A stretch of DNA of 64,000 nt from Nostoc sp. S13 (GCF_029379315.1 NZ_JAQYWQ010000001.1:62001-126000), one strand, 5' to 3'; counted from the first letter of the stretch, positions 1 to 9,922 are shown. Numbers and translations are program-made. The notes: generated from the sequence alone by a model not told the origin.

Positions 1-288
1 GATAATCAAGCCAGAATTCACAGTCAGGACATAGCTAATGGTAAAGTTCCCTTTGGACATACGGGATTCCCAGAACGTGTTAATGCAATTGGTATTTCCT
101 ACAAAGCAGCTGGTGAAAATGTCGCTTCCAACGGAGGATATCCTAACCCTGCCAAAATAGCTGTTCAAGGCTGGCTCAAAAGTCCAGGGCATCTAGCCAA
201 TATCAGAGGTAACTATGATAAGACGGGGATTGGTGTCGCTACCAAAGATGGACGCGAAATCTACTTCACACAAATTTTTCTTCGCTGA
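1..288 (+). CDS. CAP (SCP/PR1-like) domain protein, 5'-truncated by the window edge
   Basis: Frame 1 is open from base 1 to TGA at 286-288: DNQARIHSQDIANGKVPFGHTGFPERV...GWLKSPGHLANIRGNYDKTGIGVA. Closely similar to the next ORF. Confidence 0.85.
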   Translation, partial: DNQARIHSQDIANGKVPFGHTGFPERVNAIGISYKAAGENVASNGGYPNPAKIAVQGWLKSPGHLANIRGNYDKTGIGVATKDGREIYFTQIFLR

Positions 289-1082
289 TAGATTTGGTAA
301 AATTTAGGTTTTTTCTCAAATTCCCCAGACTTCAGCTAGCTTGTTAGCAAAGCTTTCGCTATAGGATTCCTATTTGATTTTTGAACAACTAAACTGCGTA
401 GAAGTTTGACATACAAAACTTTTTTCTGAGTATAGTGAACAAGATTCAAGTACGATTCCTATAGATGTTGAATAATCTAGTTTCAATGACATTTGTCTAT
501 TGAATACTACATTGTTTTTTTAGTAATTCATGAAAATCTGAAATTACAGCAGAATTCAGGAGCGGAGCTTGGGAAAGCTTTGCCGAGGCATCAGAATGGG
601 CTACGCCCCGCTCCCCTAACAGAAGTAAAACACGTTTTATACGTGGCTTTGAGACTTAACTTGTGTACTTTACCTTCCTTGAAATCTGAAGTTATCAGCC
701 AAAATAACCGTGATTTTCATGAAGCTAATACCGTTTCTTTGTGAAGCTGCATATATTTACCCCCTGTAGTCCCCCCAAAGTATCGAGGAGTCAGTTGGAG
801 AGGCAGTGTGTTGAGCGGGTTTCCCGACTTGTTCGCGTAGCGTCTCCGAACAGGAGAAGCATCTGGCGGGGGACTACAAGGGCGTCTTGTATGTGCATCT
901 TCATACAGAATTGATATAACCTATTGAAGTATTGACAATTGGAAATGATTGTTTGTACTTCCTATACAAAGATATAGCCAGATTGCCAAAATTCATCAAC
1001 CCTTAATAGAATCGTGGTATATATCGTCGGAACAATAAGGTAGAGTAGAAGTCTTATATCTCTACACATTACGCAATTCTCC

Positions 1083-1631
1083 ATGTTCCGACAAACTGCT
1101 TTTGGCATCGCTTTAAGTGCGCTTGTCCTTGCTAGTGGATTAACGACTGTTCCGATCCCAAATCATCCTTCTACGAATACATCCACCCGTAATAAGCTGT
1201 TGTCGCTTTTTTCCAGTCAGGTTGCAATATCGACTCCTACTTTTAAAACTACGGAGTTAGAAAAATCAGTTTTTGACGAAATTAATCGATATCGGGCTTC
1301 TAAAGGACTGCCAAAGTTGACCCTAAATGCAAATATCACTCGACAGGCAAGAATTCATAGTCAAAACATGGCTAAAGGTAAAACCCCATTTAGCCATCAC
1401 GGATTTGAAGGGCGAGTCAAAGCTATCCCTATTCGCTACAACAGTGCGGCGGAAAATGTTGCTTTCAACCGGGGATATAGCAACCCTGTGGAGGAAGCTG
1501 TTACTGGTTGGATCAACAGTCCCGGACATTTAAAGAATCTTAAAGGAAATTACAACCTGACTGGAATTGGTGTTGCTACTAATAATCAAGGCGAAGTCTA
1601 CCTGACGCAACTTTTCTTTCGCACTAGGTAG
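1083..1631 (+). CDS. CAP (SCP/PR1-like) domain secreted protein
   Basis: N-terminal signal-like segment; NRYRASKGLPKL, ARIHSQNMAKG, GWINSPGHLKNL and GIGVA motifs of the CAP family. Confidence 0.88.
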   Translation: MFRQTAFGIALSALVLASGLTTVPIPNHPSTNTSTRNKLLSLFSSQVAISTPTFKTTELEKSVFDEINRYRASKGLPKLTLNANITRQARIHSQNMAKGKTPFSHHGFEGRVKAIPIRYNSAAENVAFNRGYSNPVEEAVTGWINSPGHLKNLKGNYNLTGIGVATNNQGEVYLTQLFFRTR

Positions 1632-1719
1632 ATTTATTTGGTGATTTTTTTGCACAATAATAATGTAGTGTCTGACAAGACTTTTCTCTGCTGGACACTG
1701 CTATTTTTTTTTAAAATTC

Positions 1720-2349
1720 ATGACATTACAAGATTTTCAGGTGAGCGATCGCGACCTCAGTGACGCAGCTCTTGGACAGTATTTAGAATCTACAGCGATC
1801 GCAGTTGATACAGAAACGATGGGATTATTGCCGCAACGCGATCGCTTGTGTCTCATCCAGCTGTGCAACCTCGAAGGGAAAGTGACTGTAATCCGCATAG
1901 CTAAAGGACAAGCTGACGCTCCAAACTTAAAAAAACTCTTGGAAGCGGCGAATGTCGTAAAAGTGTTTCACTTTGCTCGTTTTGACCTTGCCACTTTACG
2001 AGCTAATCTGGGGATTCAGGTTGTCCCTGTTTTTTGCACCAAAATTGCTAGTAAATTAGCCCGTACTTATACAAATCGCCACGGACTCAAAGATGTGGTG
2101 CAAGAGTTAGAACAAGTGGAACTAGATAAAAGTTCTCAAAGTTCTGATTGGGGTAACGCTGCTAGTTTATCTGAAGCTCAACTAAGTTATGCTGCTAATG
2201 ATGTGCGCTACTTACTTAGTGTGCAGCAGAAGCTAATAGAAATGCTTAAACGAGAAGAACGTTGGGAAATTGCTCAAAAATGTTTTGAATTTCTGCCAAT
2301 AATTGTTTCCTTAGATTTGTTGCAATTTAAGGATTTATTTGAACATTAG
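1720..2349 (+). CDS. ribonuclease D-like 3'-5' exonuclease
   Basis: DTETMGL (DEDD motif I), HFARFDLATL, YAANDVRYLL; RNase D N-terminal domain organisation. Confidence 0.85.
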   Translation: MTLQDFQVSDRDLSDAALGQYLESTAIAVDTETMGLLPQRDRLCLIQLCNLEGKVTVIRIAKGQADAPNLKKLLEAANVVKVFHFARFDLATLRANLGIQVVPVFCTKIASKLARTYTNRHGLKDVVQELEQVELDKSSQSSDWGNAASLSEAQLSYAANDVRYLLSVQQKLIEMLKREERWEIAQKCFEFLPIIVSLDLLQFKDLFEH

Positions 2350-2480
2350 ACCTCTTGCAAAAGTTATTGATCTGGCGCACAAGCATCAGCAGACAGAATA
2401 TTCTGTCTTTTGACCTGAGTTTTGGAGTCTGCGCCTCCATTTTTTAATTGTGACTTCTCTGCTGATCATAAATCGAGATT

Positions 2481-2602
2481 AGACCTCTTGGAAAATTCTC
2501 TAATACCCCACCCCTAACCTCTCCCCGCAAGCAAAGAGGAGAGACTTTGACGTAAGCCAAAGGTAGAGTGGGGTTCTTATTCTTGATTTATGCAAGAGGT
2601 CT
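2481..2602. repeat. MITE-like element with agacctcttg/caagaggtct terminal inverted repeats; a further copy of the left end lies at 2348
   Basis: AGACCTCTTG at 2481-2490 and CAAGAGGTCT at 2593-2602 are perfect reverse complements; agacctcttg occurs again at 2348-2357. Confidence 0.5.
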
Positions 2603-2651
2603 TATTAGCTAATTTTCTAAGTTATTTTTTGCCTAAGAGCCAACATTGCAA

Positions 2652-3356
2652 TCATTCATTGTCTCTAGGAGTTTTAGATTCACTAATGCCTTCTTTGACA
2701 TTACTGGCTCCCTCTTGAATGCCTTCTTTGACATTACTGGCTTTCTCTTGAATGCCTTCTTTGACATTACTGGCTTTCTCTTGAATGCCTTCTTTGAGGT
2801 TACTGGCTCCTTCTTGAATGCCTTCTTTGAGGTTACTGGCTCCCTCTTGAATATTCTCTTTGAGGTTACTAGCTCCCTTTTTAATGGCTTCTGTTGCGCT
2901 AGTGCCTCCCTTTTGCAAATTTTCTTGGTGATTTTTTAGTCGATCTACGATATTGTAGTCGTCTGCACCTGCGGGAGTTTTTGATTCATCAATGCCTTCT
3001 GTTGACCCACCGATCGCCTTCCATGCGGCAAGACCACCTTTAAGTTGGGAGACATGCTCAAATCCATTAGAACGCAGTTGTTGTGCGGCTTGGGCAGTTT
3101 CTTCTTCATTAGCACCGTAAACGTAAATATCACGGCTTTTATGCAAAGAAGATACTGCACGCTCTACCAATTCATCTATTGGGGTCGTTATTGCTCCCGT
3201 AATGTGACCTTGGTTGAAGGTGGGGCGATCGCGCACATCCAGTATTGTAAAAGCTGGTTCGCCCCATTCTAGACGAGTCTTCAGGACATGAACATCAGAT
3301 TGTGCTTCTATTGGTGGCTGCGGGGGAATGATGCCACCAGCTAAATTGTTAGTCAT
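2652..3356 (-). CDS. rhodanese-like domain protein with C-terminal 11-residue repeats (LEA-like)
   Basis: Rhodanese fold (FTILDVRDRPTFNQGHITGA...IYVYGANEEET) followed by repeats of QEGASNLKEGI / QEKASNVKEGI. Confidence 0.85.
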   Translation of the reverse strand: MTNNLAGGIIPPQPPIEAQSDVHVLKTRLEWGEPAFTILDVRDRPTFNQGHITGAITTPIDELVERAVSSLHKSRDIYVYGANEEETAQAAQQLRSNGFEHVSQLKGGLAAWKAIGGSTEGIDESKTPAGADDYNIVDRLKNHQENLQKGGTSATEAIKKGASNLKENIQEGASNLKEGIQEGASNLKEGIQEKASNVKEGIQEKASNVKEGIQEGASNVKEGISESKTPRDNE

Positions 3357-3666
3357 AATTATTCCTCAAAGACGATATTAAGAGCAATTTAACGGACTAA
3401 GCATATTTAATTGCTCTTTCTCTGGGATGAATATCCTCAAACTCTCTCCTGAGATAGACTGGTTAAGTGAAATATTTTCTACCATTTAAGGCATTGCTAA
3501 TATAGTCAACTTAGACTATCGGAAGCCATTTTCTCTATTAATTTAATTAAATATATTTAATTTTTATATTTCTAATCTTTAATTATTCAGAAGCAGATTT
3601 AATAAATTTAAATTTATTAAATCTGCTACCTAATTAATAAGAAAATAGTCTAAAAATTAAAAATAT

Positions 3667-5673
3667 TCAGACATTAGTAAAGGAATTACGTACCTTTTCA
3701 ATATCTGCGATCGCTAACAATAATGTCTCTTCAATCTCTTGCTGCACTATTGAAGTTACACAAGTAGCGCTGTTGAGGCAATCTACCAGCAATTTATTGA
3801 CATCGTAATATTGCTGAAGCAATTCTTTTTGCTGTTCGTTAAACTGCCAATTGTAACCAATATTGCGATACTTAATCAGCATACCTCTTAATTGTTCATC
3901 CCAGGCTTTCCCCTTAGCTTGCCACCAATCCCTAAATTTTTCTGGATTGCTGTCTATTTTTGGTAGTTGTTTTTTGAGTTTTTGCAGCACTTGCTTCAAT
4001 TTAGGATCAACAACAAGGTCAACAGCTTTATCAAAGGTAATAACAAGGGCATGTGCATGATCAAGGGCATCGTTGAGGGTATGCTCAAATGCAAAGTCAA
4101 GCTCATTAATGCAGGCAATGGTACTGAATAGAAACTCATCAAGTACGAGTTCAGGGTCAAAAGCGATGTTACCAACAAGAGCGCATTCAAGGTCATAACC
4201 AGAAGTATAGACAAAGGCGTTATACCTATGGCAAGAGCTTCGCTCAACGCAAACAAGGTAAAAAGCACGAACGCCTGCTGCTTTGTAACAGATAGAGACT
4301 GAACTAGATTTTTGATGCAGCCAGGTTAGAAAATACTGTAATCTTTCGTCGACAGCCACTAGCAAATCAATTTTTTGCTTCATTAACTGTAATATTTCAT
4401 TAGCATTCGGCAACATACTAACAGTTAGTAAAAATATCTGATGCCAGCGCTTTTCAGTTATGTGACTGACTAGATTATTCAAAGCATAGTTTGGGTAACT
4501 TTCAACAATTTTTCGAGCCGTGAAATACTCTTGAAACGTTAGATGAGAAAAAGAGTAAATTCCCTGTGCCCTTTCCACTAATAACCCATTTTCTACCTCA
4601 ATGGCTTTGATCACTGCTTCATTATCTATTTGTAAGGGTTCTAGATAGTCACCCATAACTTGCAGGATTTTTTCTTGTTCAAAAAAGTAATATTCTTGCT
4701 CAAAAGTGATAGTTGCAAGCTGAAAAAGCAGCTTTTTCTTATTTATAAAAGTCAGATTAGGAGGAATGCGATCGCGTTTAATTCCTCTGACTTCATCCCA
4801 TCTTATCAACAAAATGTTCAGTGCTTGCTCATATAACTTGCCTGGATTTAAAGGAAATTCATCTTTGACTTGAAACACCAAACAAATCAAATGCAACAGT
4901 AGTGGAGTAATTGCCAATTCTCGGATATGCTGATTTTCTGGCAGATGTAGCTGATTAATAAATAAATTTCCTATGGCTTCCCCATCTTCACTGGACTTAA
5001 GAGCAACTGCAACAAACCAATTTTTGGCAAAAACTTCTACTTGCTCTTGGTTAAAGTCTGCTACTTCAACTTCATTAAATCCCTGAAATCTATATTTTTG
5101 GGCAGCAATCCGACAGCTAATAACAAACTGATTTTTGTAAAAAGTTTGGGTAAATCTCCGAATTTCTATTGTGACTTTATCTGCCATTTCTGCTGGGACT
5201 TCATCTAATCCATCTAGCAAAATCAGCAGTTTGCCCTCAGCCAGCAGAATTTTAGTTGATTCCTGTTCAACACCACAACTGAGAAATTCTTGGCTGATGT
5301 AGTTCAAGAGATTGAATTCGTTGTAACTTTTGGCATCTTCAGCAAATTCTTTGATCCTAATAAAACTTATTATGCGATTTCGTTGAAGCTCGCCTTTGTT
5401 ACATTCAATCGCTAGGTATTGTAAAAATGTAGTTTTACCTGACCCTGGTTTACCCAATATCATCAGTTTTGAGTGCCGTAATACTGCTTCTAATCCTGGT
5501 AATCTTCTCTGACGCTTGTGTCCTCCAAGTTGAGTAAAGTCCGATTCCGATTTGAAGTCTTTCAATAGGTCAGAAGCTTCTCGCCATTGCAGGCTGGTTA
5601 TCTCCTCTAAGACATTAAAATTGGTGTAAATGTCCATCAGTTGGACTGTCTGAGCAATATCCAACATTTGCAA
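3667..5673 (-). CDS. NACHT family NTPase, C-terminal part of an HTH-NACHT protein interrupted by an in-frame stop
   Basis: Walker A GKPGSGKTTFLQYLA, Walker B LLILLDGLDEVPAE, C-terminal region resembling the NACHT C-terminal helical domain of cyanobacterial proteins. Same frame as 5689-6009. Confidence 0.85.
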   Translation of the reverse strand: MQMLDIAQTVQLMDIYTNFNVLEEITSLQWREASDLLKDFKSESDFTQLGGHKRQRRLPGLEAVLRHSKLMILGKPGSGKTTFLQYLAIECNKGELQRNRIISFIRIKEFAEDAKSYNEFNLLNYISQEFLSCGVEQESTKILLAEGKLLILLDGLDEVPAEMADKVTIEIRRFTQTFYKNQFVISCRIAAQKYRFQGFNEVEVADFNQEQVEVFAKNWFVAVALKSSEDGEAIGNLFINQLHLPENQHIRELAITPLLLHLICLVFQVKDEFPLNPGKLYEQALNILLIRWDEVRGIKRDRIPPNLTFINKKKLLFQLATITFEQEYYFFEQEKILQVMGDYLEPLQIDNEAVIKAIEVENGLLVERAQGIYSFSHLTFQEYFTARKIVESYPNYALNNLVSHITEKRWHQIFLLTVSMLPNANEILQLMKQKIDLLVAVDERLQYFLTWLHQKSSSVSICYKAAGVRAFYLVCVERSSCHRYNAFVYTSGYDLECALVGNIAFDPELVLDEFLFSTIACINELDFAFEHTLNDALDHAHALVITFDKAVDLVVDPKLKQVLQKLKKQLPKIDSNPEKFRDWWQAKGKAWDEQLRGMLIKYRNIGYNWQFNEQQKELLQQYYDVNKLLVDCLNSATCVTSIVQQEIEETLLLAIADIEKVRNSFTNV

Positions 5674-5688
5674 AATATTGCACTGGTC

Positions 5689-6009
5689 TTAGATTTTATC
5701 TTGGCGCTTTTGACGCACTTCCCGCACCAGTGTATCGAGGTCAGCACCTTGGAATTGCGCCTTAGTAGTTACCTCAAATGCCACACCTTCAGGTAAGCCA
5801 GCAACCTTTTGCCAAGATAACCCTAGCTGTTGGCAAATTTGCACAAAACAAGAGCGTGAAACCGACTCACCTGCAAAAAATTTGGAAACTGGTTGACGTG
5901 TAATGCCTAAAGCTGTTGCTAATTTATGCTGACTCCAAGTTTTGTCTGTTAAAGCTGTTTTTGCTGCCCTTATACCTTCTGGTGATGCTCTCAGTCCTTG
6001 GCTTGTCAT
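5689..6009 (-). CDS. HTH (XRE-like) N-terminal module of the NACHT protein, ended by an in-frame TAA
   Basis: WSQHKLATALGITRQPVSKFFAGESVSRSCFVQICQQLGL helix-turn-helix; ORF ends ...VREVRQKRQDKI-TAA and the same frame continues DQCNILQMLDIAQ into the NACHT ORF. Confidence 0.8.
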   Translation of the reverse strand: MTSQGLRASPEGIRAAKTALTDKTWSQHKLATALGITRQPVSKFFAGESVSRSCFVQICQQLGLSWQKVAGLPEGVAFEVTTKAQFQGADLDTLVREVRQKRQDKI

Positions 6010-6556
6010 AGTCTCAGGCTGACACTTGTAGTATAGTATATACTTAAGATGGTAGATATATGTAAATCCACTGTAAATAAATTTTCGTAGACTCTCTTCA
6101 ATAAGATATACCCGTTAACTAGAGGAAGTTTGGGTAAGTGGGAGTTTAAAATCTAGATTGGCTGATGATTTTGTTTGTGAGCCTTTGTAGATACCTAATT
6201 AATCAGGGAGGGCGTTGCTCTAACCAAGTTGTAGCAATTACGGTGGTATTTGATGTTCTCTGGACTATTTGCGGTTATGAAGATGGTCTTCAATCACACT
6301 TATCTTAAGTATAAAAGTTCAAAATCAGAGAATATAAATTCAAAGTTATACAAAAATCACACAAGACTCATACATTTTATCAGCATTATGATGGCTGAAG
6401 TTTTGATGAACTTCATGGAAAATTAATTGTGTACAAGTACTACAATAGCGATCGCACTCAGCAGAGACGCGTGTGAATACACTTTCAATAGAAACACGTA
6501 AAGCAAAATTGGTACAACAGCCAATCGTCCAATCTACAATAGGTAACATTATAGTT

Positions 6557-7276
6557 ATGGTTATGGTTACTGCTACTACTCCCAAAATTCTGATCGTTGA
6601 TGATGACTTTGGCGTCCGAAATCTCGTCTATCGTTTTTTAAGTCGGAAATATCAAATAGAGTCGGCAGCAGATGGGAAGTCTGCTTTATCATTGTTTGAG
6701 CAATTCAATCCTGCTTTAGTGATTCTGGATTGGAATTTGCCGGATGTTAATGGTTATAACCTCTGCCAAGAAATGCAGAGTCGTACTAATGTTTTAGTGC
6801 TGATATTAACTAGCCGGACTGACGAGGCTGATAAAATTAAAATCTTAAGCGCAGGTGCTGATGATTTCATGACTAAACCATTTAGTCTTGCAGAAGTTGA
6901 AGTTAGAGTAGAAGCTCTTTTGAGACGCATACGCTACATCAACCCCTCTCCATCACAACGTATCATCTTCAAGCAGCTAGCAATTAACCCAGAGGGTCGA
7001 GAGGTAACACTTAACGATAAGCCTCTCACTTTAACAGCGCTGGAATTTAATATTTTACATTTTTTGGCAAGTCATCCTAATCAGGCTTGGAGTCGCCCAC
7101 AGCTAATCCAAAAAATCTGGGGTTGTGACTATATAGGAGATGGACGGGTAGTTGATGTGCATATTGGTCAGTTGCGTAAGAAGATGGAAGTCGATACCAG
7201 CATACCGGAGTTTATTAAAACTGTGCGGGGCTATGGTTACAAGTTTGAAGTGCCCGATGAAAATACTAATTCGTAA
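6557..7276 (+). CDS. OmpR/PhoB-family response regulator
   Basis: Receiver domain (ILIVDDDFGVRNLV, LVILDWNLPDVNGYNL, TKPF) and winged-helix DNA-binding domain (LTALEFNILHFLASHPNQAWSR...TVRGYGYKF). Start chosen at MVMVTATTPK. Confidence 0.9.
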   Translation: MVMVTATTPKILIVDDDFGVRNLVYRFLSRKYQIESAADGKSALSLFEQFNPALVILDWNLPDVNGYNLCQEMQSRTNVLVLILTSRTDEADKIKILSAGADDFMTKPFSLAEVEVRVEALLRRIRYINPSPSQRIIFKQLAINPEGREVTLNDKPLTLTALEFNILHFLASHPNQAWSRPQLIQKIWGCDYIGDGRVVDVHIGQLRKKMEVDTSIPEFIKTVRGYGYKFEVPDENTNS

Positions 7277-7454
7277 TTCGTAATTAATGAGTAGTTGTAC
7301 CATTGTTTATTAATGGAGACAAAAATTGCATTTAGGCATGGGCTAATAATTATGAATTATCATCACATCTGACTTACTTAGATACTTTTACTGAGGCTTG
7401 ACCGTATAACTTGCGTTAATTTGGGACGTTGATACAAACTGATTTGGTGATTTT

Positions 7455-8441
7455 GTGTCTGCTCAAGCCTCAGACAGTAACTTTATTGCTTTTAATATAT
7501 CCTCTCAAGATAAGTTCCAACAAAATCAAAATGTACAGAGTTTATCCGAAGTTTCACCTGTTGGTAAAATTTGGGATAAGCACAGAGCTAATAGTGATAA
7601 AGTCTTGCATTATTACGCCAAAGCAAACGAACATTATTTTCAGCAGTATGCTTGGCGGATGAGAATATGTTCCGAGTTGCTGAAGTTTCAATTAATGCCA
7701 GAGGAATCGGAAGGTATTCTCAAGTTAAAGCTATTAGATGCCCGATTCTGTCGAGTTCGTCATTGTCCGGTTTGTCAATGGCGGCGATCGCTCATGTGGA
7801 AAGCAAGGGCTTACAAAATTCTCCCACAGGTTGTCACTGATTACCCCAACTACCGTTGGCTATTTGTCACCTTGACTGTAAAGAATTGCCAGATTCAGGA
7901 ACTCAGGGAAAACTTGGATTCGATGAATAAGGCTTTTAAGCGATTCACTGAATTGAAAGTATGGCCTGCGAAAGGCTGGGTGAAGTCTACAGAAGTGACT
8001 AAAGGTAGAGATGGAGTCTCAGCACACCCGCATTTACATATTTTGGCAATGGTGCCGCCTTCGTATTTCAGTCATGGCTATCTTTCTTATGCCAAATGGG
8101 TAGCGTTGTGGCAGCAGTGTTTACGGATTGATTACCAGCCAATTGTTCATACTAGCGCGATCGCAAAGCATCATAACCCGTCACTACTTATCCCAGAAAT
8201 TCTCAAGTATCAGGTGAAAGAGTCAGATTTGGTGGATGATAGAGAATGGTTTTTAGAGTTAACCCGTCAACTGCATAAAAGTAGAGCGATCGCTGTTGGG
8301 GGTATACTCAGGCAGTATATGCGCGAATTAGAGGAGAAAAACCAATACCTCATTGATGAAAGTGAAGAGACAGACGAGGTGGATGGGGAAAGTTTGTATT
8401 TCCGATGGGAGCGCCAGTTACAAAGATTTAATATAGAGTGA
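7455..8441 (+). CDS. rolling-circle replication initiator (Rep) protein
   Basis: CRVRHCPVCQWRRSLMW, FVTLTVKN, metal-binding HPHLHILAMV (HUH) and YQVKE tyrosine region; plasmid Rep_1-type layout. Confidence 0.85.
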   Translation: MSAQASDSNFIAFNISSQDKFQQNQNVQSLSEVSPVGKIWDKHRANSDKVLHYYAKANEHYFQQYAWRMRICSELLKFQLMPEESEGILKLKLLDARFCRVRHCPVCQWRRSLMWKARAYKILPQVVTDYPNYRWLFVTLTVKNCQIQELRENLDSMNKAFKRFTELKVWPAKGWVKSTEVTKGRDGVSAHPHLHILAMVPPSYFSHGYLSYAKWVALWQQCLRIDYQPIVHTSAIAKHHNPSLLIPEILKYQVKESDLVDDREWFLELTRQLHKSRAIAVGGILRQYMRELEEKNQYLIDESEETDEVDGESLYFRWERQLQRFNIE

Positions 8442-8450
8442 TAACTAAGA

Positions 8451-8762
8451 TTAGTCAAGATACTCACTATCAAGCAGGTGCGGTGGTTTCAGCCCTTTAA
8501 AGAATGTAGAAGCAGAGTTCAAAAGATAGTGAGTATAAGCTGCATGGCGATGGTGTGGATAAAAAGATGCAAGACGATGATATTCAGAAATAGGAGCAAT
8601 AAACCAAATCACTTTCCCACTAACATGAGAAGTGACACGGCGAATCTCCATAGATTGATACCAACGAAGAAAATTAGGCTTAGTTGTGAAAGAGTGAGGA
8701 ACAAAGATACGTCCAACAGGAACACCGGGAATTTCACAAAGATTAATCAAGAATTCTGGCAT
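8451..8762 (-). CDS. hypothetical protein adjacent to rep
   Basis: 103-aa ORF on the strand opposite to rep, immediately downstream; no family recognised. Confidence 0.4.
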   Translation of the reverse strand: MPEFLINLCEIPGVPVGRIFVPHSFTTKPNFLRWYQSMEIRRVTSHVSGKVIWFIAPISEYHRLASFYPHHRHAAYTHYLLNSASTFFKGLKPPHLLDSEYLD

Positions 8763-8857
8763 ATTAAAACCTCATGAGTTGTCAAAAAAAAGAAACCTCT
8801 ATGAGCCAAAAAGTGACTCAATAGGAAATACAGTTACAATTAGTCAGTTCACTCCCC

Positions 8858-9105
8858 CTTCAGCGCGAAGCGTTTAAGAAAAAATATTTAAAGGCATGTG
8901 GACACCACGACTATTGGAGTACAACTCTTTATTTATCTTTTTCTTCATTCACACTTTCCAGGTGTTAGCCTGTTCTTTATTTCTTCAGCGCGAAGCGTTC
9001 AGAAAAAAATATTTAAAGTCTATTCCACTCCACGACTATTGGAGTAGAACTCTTTATTTATTTCCTTCATATACTTTTAGATGTCAACCTATTCTTCCTC
9101 TAAGC
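8858..9105. repeat. imperfect tandem duplication, unit about 125 bp (8858-8982 and 8983-9105)
   Basis: Both units begin CTTCAGCGCGAAGCGTT, contain AAATATTTAAA and CACGACTATTGGAGTA(C/G)AACTCTTTATTTAT, then diverge gradually. Confidence 0.8.
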
Positions 9106-9224
9106 AAGAAATCAAAAAAAATAAATACCAGTCGCCCGGAAACAGATGACTAGTATTTATAAATTGCCTTTACTTGAAGCTAGTAAATAGCTTCGATGAT
9201 AAAGTTATAAAGTCTTAAAATAGA

Positions 9225-9557
9225 TTGGGAAAAATAACAATGACTGATCCAAAGCCTACTCGCACAGCTCGTCGGGGAAGAATATTCCCTGATATTCAGT
9301 GGTCAGAAGAAAAAAAAGCTCAATGGAAAGCTCAACAAGAGGCATTTTACCAACGCTGTAAAGTTATTTTTGACCTAGTTCAGCCAGAGTTAATCAAAAC
9401 TCACCACAACTGGTATTTAGCAGTTGAACCTGAGAGTGGAGACTATTTCACTGATACAGATGAATTAGCTGCTATAAATAAGTCTCGTCAGCTATACCCG
9501 AACGCTCCGGTGTTTATATTTCGGATTAATGAGACAGGAATAGCTGGCACAATATGA
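9225..9557 (+). CDS. hypothetical protein, DUF5678-like C-terminal region, paired with a downstream aspartic protease
   Basis: HHNWYLAVEPESGDYFTDTDELAAINKSRQLYPNAPVFIFRI; ATGA overlap with the next ORF. Confidence 0.6.
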   Translation: MGKITMTDPKPTRTARRGRIFPDIQWSEEKKAQWKAQQEAFYQRCKVIFDLVQPELIKTHHNWYLAVEPESGDYFTDTDELAAINKSRQLYPNAPVFIFRINETGIAGTI

Positions 9558-9922
9558 TCCAAGGTCGATTTGGTGATCAGGAGCAACTATTTTTTGAAAT
9601 AGAGTTGATTACTGCTGATGGTTTAGAATTACCTGTTGATGCCATGCTAGATACAGGATTTTCAGACTGGCTAGCAATTGACAAGCAGGATTTAGAGGAA
9701 TTTGATTGGGTGTATTTAGGTGAACGAAATATGCAACTAGCAAAGGGGGAAGCAAAGTTTGATATCTACGCCGGAAAAGTCAGAATAGATGGACAAGAGT
9801 TTAATATCCCTGTTTACGCAGGTGATGGAGTTTCAGAACTTTTACTCGGTCGTCAGTGGCTGAAAAATCGACGGTTAGTGGTGGATTTTCCGGCGGGAGT
9901 GTTAACACTGGGAAACAGTTGA
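9554..9922 (+). CDS. clan AA (retropepsin-like) aspartic protease family protein
   Basis: AMLDTGFSDWLAID active-site-like motif and LLLGRQWL near the C-terminus. Confidence 0.7.
   Translation: MIQGRFGDQEQLFFEIELITADGLELPVDAMLDTGFSDWLAIDKQDLEEFDWVYLGERNMQLAKGEAKFDIYAGKVRIDGQEFNIPVYAGDGVSELLLGRQWLKNRRLVVDFPAGVLTLGNS

Noticed and set aside
493-744. 83-aa ORF
   Set aside because: Runs through dispersed repeat sequence, no recognisable domain.
2646-2939. 97-aa plus-strand ORF (NAFFDITGFLL repeats)
   Set aside because: Antisense reading of the 33-bp repeats that encode the rhodanese C-terminus.
3863-4268. Overlapping ORFs on both strands in the NACHT C-terminal region
   Set aside because: Alternative frames of the NACHT gene; the main frame has clear domain signal.
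5689-5691. Idea that TAA encodes Gln in this organism
   Set aside because: petM and other intact genes in the window terminate at TAA, so stop-codon reassignment is not supported; nonsense mutation or local readthrough is simpler.
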